Origin: Rhodospirillales bacterium Alpha_05
GTDB taxonomy: Bacteria > Pseudomonadota > Alphaproteobacteria > Rhodospirillales > Rhodospirillaceae
DNA length: 14,769 nt
Assembly (NCBI GenBank): GCA_001603335.1
Contig: LUYR01000097.1
Location: 1 to 14,769 of the forward strand
Direction of reading: 5' to 3'
Shown one piece after another: positions 14,051 to 14,769 of this stretch. How positions within the stretch are numbered: position 1 is the stretch's first letter; every line of letters starts with the position of its first letter. Position numbers and translations under genes: made by a program. The notes beneath the pieces were generated by a model, which saw nothing but the letters and a program-made list of their open reading frames with translations, searched no databases and was not told the DNA's origin.

Positions 14051-14058
14051 GATATAAT
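14050..14058 (+). promoter_or_regulatory. Extended -10 promoter for the HxlR-type gene
   Basis: TGATATAAT is a perfect extended -10 (TG, one base, TATAAT), ending 38 bases before the start codon, in an AT-rich island of otherwise GC-rich DNA. No good -35 lies at 16-18 bases, which is acceptable for an extended -10 promoter. The transcription start should be near 14065. Confidence 0.6.
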
Positions 14059-14065
14059 TCTGCAC

Positions 14066-14082
14066 ATACTATCCGTTTGTAT
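14066..14082. promoter_or_regulatory. Candidate HxlR-type operator
   Basis: ATACTATCCGTTTGTAT has ATAC/GTAT arms around nine bases and sits at the expected transcription start of the regulator gene. ATACT recurs at 14081-14085, giving a 15-base direct repeat spacing (ATACTAT/ATACTGT). A TAC...GTA pattern is in keeping with operators of the YodB/HxlR family, so autorepression is plausible. This is an inference from pattern and place. Confidence 0.4.
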
Positions 14083-14096
14083 ACTGTGAGGCGGCG

Positions 14097-14444
14097 ATGA
14101 CGGGAAAAACCAAACGCTACGACTGTGCCCCCGGCTGCCCGGTCGAGGCGGCGCTCGACGTCATCGGCGGCAAGTGGAAGGCCGTGATTCTCTACCATTT
14201 GGGCAAGGGCGGCCTGCGCTTCGGCGCGTTGCAGCGCAGGTTGAACGGCATCACCGCGCGGATGCTGACGCGCCAATTGCGCGAGCTTGAGGCGGACGGC
14301 CTGGTGGTGCGTACCGTGCATGCGGTGGTGCCGCCGCGCGTCGATTACGCGCTTTCGGCCGACGGTGCGACCCTCCAGCCGGTCATCGACACGCTCTATG
14401 CCTGGGGCAAGCTGCGGCAGGAGAAGGCCGCCCAGGCGGCCTGA
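14097..14444 (+). CDS. HxlR-family winged-helix transcriptional regulator
   Basis: This 115-residue protein matches the HxlR family throughout: CPVEAALDVIGGKWKAVILYHL (14-35), the winged-helix core LRFGALQRRLNGITARMLTRQLRELEADGLVVRTV, then the wing VVPPRVDYALSADGATLQPVI. It should bind DNA as a dimer. C14 is at the family's conserved N-terminal position and a second cysteine, C10, lies four residues before it. In YodB, HypR and QorR related cysteines sense diamide, quinones or other electrophiles. GAGG lies five bases before the ATG. It diverges from a quinone-oxidoreductase-like gene, with dyads between them, so it most likely represses both until its cysteine is modified. The family is sure; the signal is inferred. 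Confidence 0.94.
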   Translation: MTGKTKRYDCAPGCPVEAALDVIGGKWKAVILYHLGKGGLRFGALQRRLNGITARMLTRQLRELEADGLVVRTVHAVVPPRVDYALSADGATLQPVIDTLYAWGKLRQEKAAQAA

Positions 14445-14458
14445 TCTCCCTCGGTTGC

Positions 14459-14755
14459 TCAGCGGTTGTGCGGCGCGGGATGCTGCGGCAGGTCGAGGTG
14501 GCCGCGCACCACGTTGAGGTATTGCTGCACCGCGACGGTGTCGCCTTCCGCGCACTTCTGCTTCGCCATCCTGAGCGCGTCGCCGATTCCCTGGTTGCCG
14601 TTGCTCTGCATCGCCATCGGATACATCGCATCCCACGCTGCCTGGACCTGGGCGACGTCGTCGGCGCACGCCGGGGCGGCGGCGAAGGCGGGCGTGCCGA
14701 AGCCGACCGCGAGGGCGAGGGCGGGGATGGCGGCGAGGGAAAGCTTGCTGAACAT
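14459..14755 (-). CDS. Small secreted protein of unknown function
   Basis: This 98-residue protein has a clear signal peptide: MFSKL, a hydrophobic core rich in alanine and leucine, and a likely cleavage after TPAFA (residue 25). The mature part is about 73 residues with two cysteines, C30 and C68, which could form a periplasmic disulfide. It looks mainly helical and ends in a proline- and histidine-containing tail (LPQHPAPHNR). I recognise no family. GGAG lies six bases before the ATG at 14755, so the gene is complete although it starts 14 bases from the window end. It is convergent with the HxlR-type gene, with 14 bases between the stops, and no terminator fits in that gap. Confidence 0.75.
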   Translation of the reverse strand: MFSKLSLAAIPALALAVGFGTPAFAAAPACADDVAQVQAAWDAMYPMAMQSNGNQGIGDALRMAKQKCAEGDTVAVQQYLNVVRGHLDLPQHPAPHNR

Positions 14756-14769
14756 GTCGATCTCCGTGT

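Noticed and set aside
12843..14669. 608-codon minus-strand open frame covering the dehydrogenase and the HxlR-type gene
   Set aside because: It is very rich in arginine and proline, overlaps two well-supported genes in other frames, and has no ribosome site or domain.

Overview
The window looks like a chromosomal contig from a high-GC alphaproteobacterium, probably near the Rhodospirillales. That placement rests on the ispH-thrB-rnhA order, the glpX-tkt-fba-rpe sugar-phosphate cluster, the PilJ-like sensory GGDEF/EAL protein and the GC-rich codon use; it is an inference and no marker gene fixes it. I see no rRNA, tRNA, CRISPR array, transposase or phage gene. The first 14 bases match the 3' end of an Illumina adapter, so base 1 is probably a contig edge with residual adapter.

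Left part, bases 1-3325. A truncated FtsX/MacB-type ABC permease on the plus strand ends tail-to-tail with a minus-strand block that reads ispH (isoprenoid synthesis), thrB (homoserine kinase), rnhA (RNase HI) and a YqgE/AlgH family gene. thrB and rnhA are separated by one base and are probably translationally coupled.

Middle, bases 3326-7543, plus strand. A lipoprotein of unknown function comes first. It is followed by a membrane-bound PilJ-like/PAS/GGDEF/EAL protein with a complete EAL catalytic set but a GADEF signature and no I-site. Next is a LuxR/NarL-type regulator whose receiver domain has lost the phosphoacceptor aspartate. A 309-base gap holding a candidate promoter and a 17-base dyad separates the last two.

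Bases 7544-12970, plus strand. A 246-base hairpin-rich leader precedes glpX, tkt, fba and rpe. These encode fructose-1,6-bisphosphatase class II, transketolase, class II aldolase and ribulose-phosphate epimerase. Together they connect fructose bisphosphate, xylulose-5-P and ribulose-5-P, as needed for gluconeogenesis, the non-oxidative pentose phosphate route or the regenerative half of the Calvin cycle. RuBisCO and phosphoribulokinase are not in the window. Strong hairpins lie between tkt and fba and between fba and rpe. A palindrome-dense spacer ending in a very good intrinsic terminator closes the unit.

Right end, bases 12971-14769. A zinc-type alcohol dehydrogenase/quinone oxidoreductase diverges from an HxlR-family regulator with two N-terminal cysteines. 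They share an AT-rich promoter region containing an extended -10 and several dyads, which suggests a redox- or electrophile-responsive pair. A small secreted protein of unknown function lies convergent to the regulator at the contig end.

The best candidates for something undescribed are the glpX leader, the pseudo-receiver regulator beside it, and the palindrome-rich spacer after rpe.
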